From an uncultured Collinsella sp. (GTDB taxonomy: Bacteria > Actinomycetota > Coriobacteriia > Coriobacteriales > Coriobacteriaceae), in NCBI GenBank assembly GCA_902496455.1, contig CABVAY010000016.1, forward strand, positions 1 to 43,952: a stretch of 43,952 nucleotides of DNA. The letters run 5' to 3'. The position numbers and the translations under genes were made by a program. The notes below the pieces were generated by a model. That model did not search any database, was not told where the DNA came from, and worked only from the letters and a program-made list of their open reading frames with translations. This document shows positions 41,673 to 43,952 of this stretch, one piece after another (positions within the stretch are counted from its first letter, which is position 1; every line of letters starts with the position of its first letter).

Positions 41673-43103
41673 ATGGCTCTTTGGGGCGGTCGTTTTGAGG
41701 CGGGCGTGGCCGAGGTCACGCAGGAGTTTGGCGCGTCGCTGCCGGTCGACAAACATCTCTATAAGCAGGATATCGCCGGCTCTAAGGCGCATGCCAAGAT
41801 GTTGGCCGCCCAGGGCATCATCAGTGCCGAGGACGAGCAGGCGATTGCCAAGGGCCTGACCGGAATCGAACAGGATATCGATGCCGGCAACTTCACCTTC
41901 GATATCAACGACGAGGACATTCATATGTCCATCGAGAGCGAGCTGACGCGCCGCATCGGCGAGGCCGGTAAGCGCTTGCATACCGGGCGTTCGCGCAACG
42001 ACCAGGTGGCGACCGATACGCGTCTGGGCGTCAAGGCGCTGGCCAAGGAGCTCATGGAGGCCAATCTTGAGCTGCGCCATGTGCTGGTGGATGCGGCCAA
42101 GAAGTACGACAAGGTGATTCTGCCGGGCTACACGCACATGCAACATGCTCAGCCCGTGCTGCTGTCGCATCACCTGCTGGCGTATTCCTGGATGTTCGCG
42201 CGCGACTTTACGCGCCTGAAGGCCGCCTTTGATGCTGCCGACAACTGCCCGCTGGGTGCCGCTGCGCTTGCCGGTACGAGCTATCCGCTCGATCGCCAGA
42301 TGACGGCTGCCGAACTTGGCTTTGCGGGCGTGATCCCCAACTCGCTCGATGCCGTTTCCGACCGTGATTTTCTGCTCGATCTGCATTACGCCGGATCCGT
42401 CATGGCGATGCACCTGTCGCGTCTTTCCGAGGAGATCGTACTGTGGTCGAGCTCCGAATTTGGCTTTATCACGCTTTCCGACTCGTACTCCACTGGCTCG
42501 TCCATCATGCCGCAGAAGAAGAATCCCGACTTTGCCGAGCTTATCCGCGGCAAGAGCGGCCGTGTGTATGGCAACCTGGTGCAGCTGCTCGTGACCATGA
42601 AGGGCTTGCCGCTTGCTTATAACAAGGACTTGCAGGAGGACAAGGAGGGCGCGCTCGATACCGCCCATACGCTCATGCAGTGCCTGTCCGTTATGGCCGG
42701 AATGATTTCGACTTGGACCGTCAACGAGGATGCCATGGCGCGCGAGTGCGGCGTGGGGCACCTTGCCGCCACCGATGTTGCCGATTACCTGGCCAAGCGT
42801 GGCCTGCCGTTCCGCGAGGCACATGCCGTGGTGGGCCATCTGGTCCTGATGTGCGAGAAGCGCGGCTGCAATCTTGAGGACCTGCCGTTTGAGGTGTTCC
42901 AGGAGGCAAGCCCGCTCTTTGAGCGCGACATTACCGAGGCGCTCGACATCCCGTCGATTGTCGCCGCGCGCACGACCGAGGGCGGCACCGCCCCTGCCGC
43001 CGTTGCCGTGCAGCTTGATCGCGCCGAGGCACAGCTCGTGGCTGACGAGGGTGTGTTTGGGTCACTGACTAAGGTCGTCGAGATGGGCCACGGGGTAAAG
43101 TAG
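41673..43103 (+). CDS. argH: Argininosuccinate lyase
   Basis: ArgH splits argininosuccinate into arginine and fumarate, completing arginine synthesis. The 476-aa protein of the fumarase/aspartase superfamily begins ALWGGRFEAG. It has EDIHMSIESEL, GRSRNDQVATDTRL, YTHMQHAQPVLLSHHLLAY and the superfamily signature GSSIMPQKKNP at residues 275-285, which carries the catalytic Ser. AAAGGAGA lies 7 bases before the ATG. It is separated from argG by about 520 bases that hold a hairpin and a small ORF. Confidence 0.97.
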   Translation: MALWGGRFEAGVAEVTQEFGASLPVDKHLYKQDIAGSKAHAKMLAAQGIISAEDEQAIAKGLTGIEQDIDAGNFTFDINDEDIHMSIESELTRRIGEAGKRLHTGRSRNDQVATDTRLGVKALAKELMEANLELRHVLVDAAKKYDKVILPGYTHMQHAQPVLLSHHLLAYSWMFARDFTRLKAAFDAADNCPLGAAALAGTSYPLDRQMTAAELGFAGVIPNSLDAVSDRDFLLDLHYAGSVMAMHLSRLSEEIVLWSSSEFGFITLSDSYSTGSSIMPQKKNPDFAELIRGKSGRVYGNLVQLLVTMKGLPLAYNKDLQEDKEGALDTAHTLMQCLSVMAGMISTWTVNEDAMARECGVGHLAATDVADYLAKRGLPFREAHAVVGHLVLMCEKRGCNLEDLPFEVFQEASPLFERDITEALDIPSIVAARTTEGGTAPAAVAVQLDRAEAQLVADEGVFGSLTKVVEMGHGVK

Positions 43104-43154
43104 GGATTTGGCTGAAGCCGTTTTGGCCATTTATTGATAAATCGTTTTCACTTT

Positions 43155-43187
43155 ACGGGCGCCTGCTGATGTGGGCGCCCGTATTTT
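43155..43187 (+). terminator. Intrinsic terminator after argH
   Basis: ACGGGCGCC (43155-43163) pairs perfectly with GGCGCCCGT (43174-43182), followed by ATTTTGTT. Confidence 0.85.
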
Positions 43188-43488
43188 GTTGCTATGGGGG
43201 AGGGGCTTGTCGAGAACTTCTGTAGGACCTTTGGGCAGGTTGTGAAGGGGTTACGTTCGCGGGCGGCAACCGACCGCCTGCTCTGTTCGATGCGGTTGAT
43301 GGGCGGTCGGATGGTACTCTAATCGGGCTTCGAAACAGAAGTGACACATATGGAGCGCTTTAATAAATTGCAACGTTTCAATAAACAGCTTTTTGTTTAA
43401 CTGCAGCTAAAACTCTGTTATGATGCGGTCCAGGCGGGTGCCGGAATGGGACTTGGGCACGCGCGAACCTACTTGAAAGGCTACTTTT
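43188..43488 (+). promoter_or_regulatory. Intergenic region with ndk promoter
   Basis: No convincing gene lies in this 300-base gap. A 9-base inverted repeat, CCGACCGCC (43270-43278) with GGCGGTCGG (43302-43310), is in its middle. An A+T-rich part follows with the related motifs CGCTTTAATAAA and CGTTTCAATAAA about 17 bases apart. TTTAAC (43396-43401) and TATGAT (43419-43424) are exactly 17 bases apart and make a good ndk promoter. Confidence 0.65.
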
Positions 43489-43893
43489 ATGGCTATCGAG
43501 AAGACCTTCATCATGATTAAGCCCGACGCCGTGCGCGACCGCAAGATCGGCGAGATCGTTGCTCGCATTGAGCGCAGCGGCCTTGTCATCGAGCGCATGG
43601 AGATGACCACGCTCGAGCGCGCTACCGTCGAGGAGCACTACGCCCATCTGGCCGACAAGCCCTTCTTTGGCGGTCTCTGCGACTTTATGACGAGCGGTCC
43701 GGTCGTCAAGATGGTCGTTTCCGGTCTCTCCGCTGTTGCTAAGATGCGCACCCTCATGGGCGCTACCAACCCGCTTGAGGCTGCTCCTGGTACCATCCGC
43801 GGCGACTTTGCCGTCGATGTCAACGCCAACGTGATCCACGGCTCCGACTGCCTGGAGAATGCCGAGATCGAGATCAAGCGCTTCTTTGGCTAA
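43489..43893 (+). CDS. ndk: Nucleoside diphosphate kinase
   Basis: Ndk passes the gamma phosphate of ATP to other nucleoside diphosphates through a phospho-His. The 134-aa protein matches the usual bacterial length. It begins EKTFIMIKPDAVRDRKIGEI, contains SGPVVKMVV and GATNPLEAAPGTIRGDFAVD, and has the active-site NVIHGSD with His117. The ending, ENAEIEIKRFFG, is complete. TTGAAAGG precedes the ATG. A weak hairpin, CAGCTTT/AAAGCTG (43896-43917), follows the stop codon. Confidence 0.98.
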   Translation: MAIEKTFIMIKPDAVRDRKIGEIVARIERSGLVIERMEMTTLERATVEEHYAHLADKPFFGGLCDFMTSGPVVKMVVSGLSAVAKMRTLMGATNPLEAAPGTIRGDFAVDVNANVIHGSDCLENAEIEIKRFFG

Positions 43894-43952
43894 ACCAGCT
43901 TTGACTCCTTAAAGCTGTTAGCGTGTGGCTTGGGCGCCGCGGAACTCCATCC

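Noticed and set aside
43194..43322. 42-codon ORF between argH and ndk
   Set aside because: No ribosome binding site, and it covers an inverted repeat.

Overview
The window is a GC-rich, tightly packed chromosomal stretch from a Gram-positive actinobacterium. The best fit is class Coriobacteriia, probably Collinsella or a close relative. The reasons are the division gene set (FtsZ with SepF and DivIVA but no FtsA), the coding style, and a gut-anaerobe set of housekeeping genes. This placement is an inference from gene content. No rRNA, tRNA, insertion sequence, integrase or CRISPR array is visible.

Region 1 (1-15.7 kb) is a division and cell wall (dcw) cluster, all on the + strand: mraZ, rsmH, an FtsL-like gene, ftsI, murF, mraY, murD, ftsW, murG, murC, murB, ftsQ, ftsZ. 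It makes lipid II and the septal machinery. murE, ddl and ftsA are absent from their usual places. It starts with a promoter carrying phased MraZ-type boxes and two GGGG/CCCC palindromes, and ends at a clear terminator after ftsZ.

Region 2 (15.8-23.8 kb) continues with the cluster that usually follows ftsZ in Gram-positives: pgeF (ylmD), yggS (ylmE), sepF (ylmF), yggT (ylmG), divIVA. A complete phosphate operon, pstSCAB-phoU, sits between pgeF and yggS, and pstS is coupled to pgeF by an ATGA overlap. yggT has no ATG, GTG or TTG that would give a full-length protein and appears to start at ATC.

Region 3 (23.8-35.4 kb) holds mixed housekeeping genes. These are a nitroreductase, a second phosphate system (pit plus a DUF47 gene), an unrecognised gene, a Bax inhibitor-1 membrane protein, a PARG-like macrodomain protein with an altered catalytic motif, an SGNH hydrolase, thiD, thiC under a TPP riboswitch, a one-pass membrane protein, yaaA and an M18 aminopeptidase. 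Several large inverted repeats lie between these genes.

Region 4 (35.5-43.95 kb) holds polA, a Cof-type HAD phosphatase, argG and argH, and ndk. Upstream of argG is a 24-codon ORF with a strong ribosome binding site and six Arg codons in its last ten, followed by competing hairpins. It is a candidate arginine-sensing leader peptide and the most interesting observation here. A 56-codon ORF of unknown function lies between argG and argH.

Gene starts were chosen by ribosome binding site and family alignment from memory. No database search was possible.
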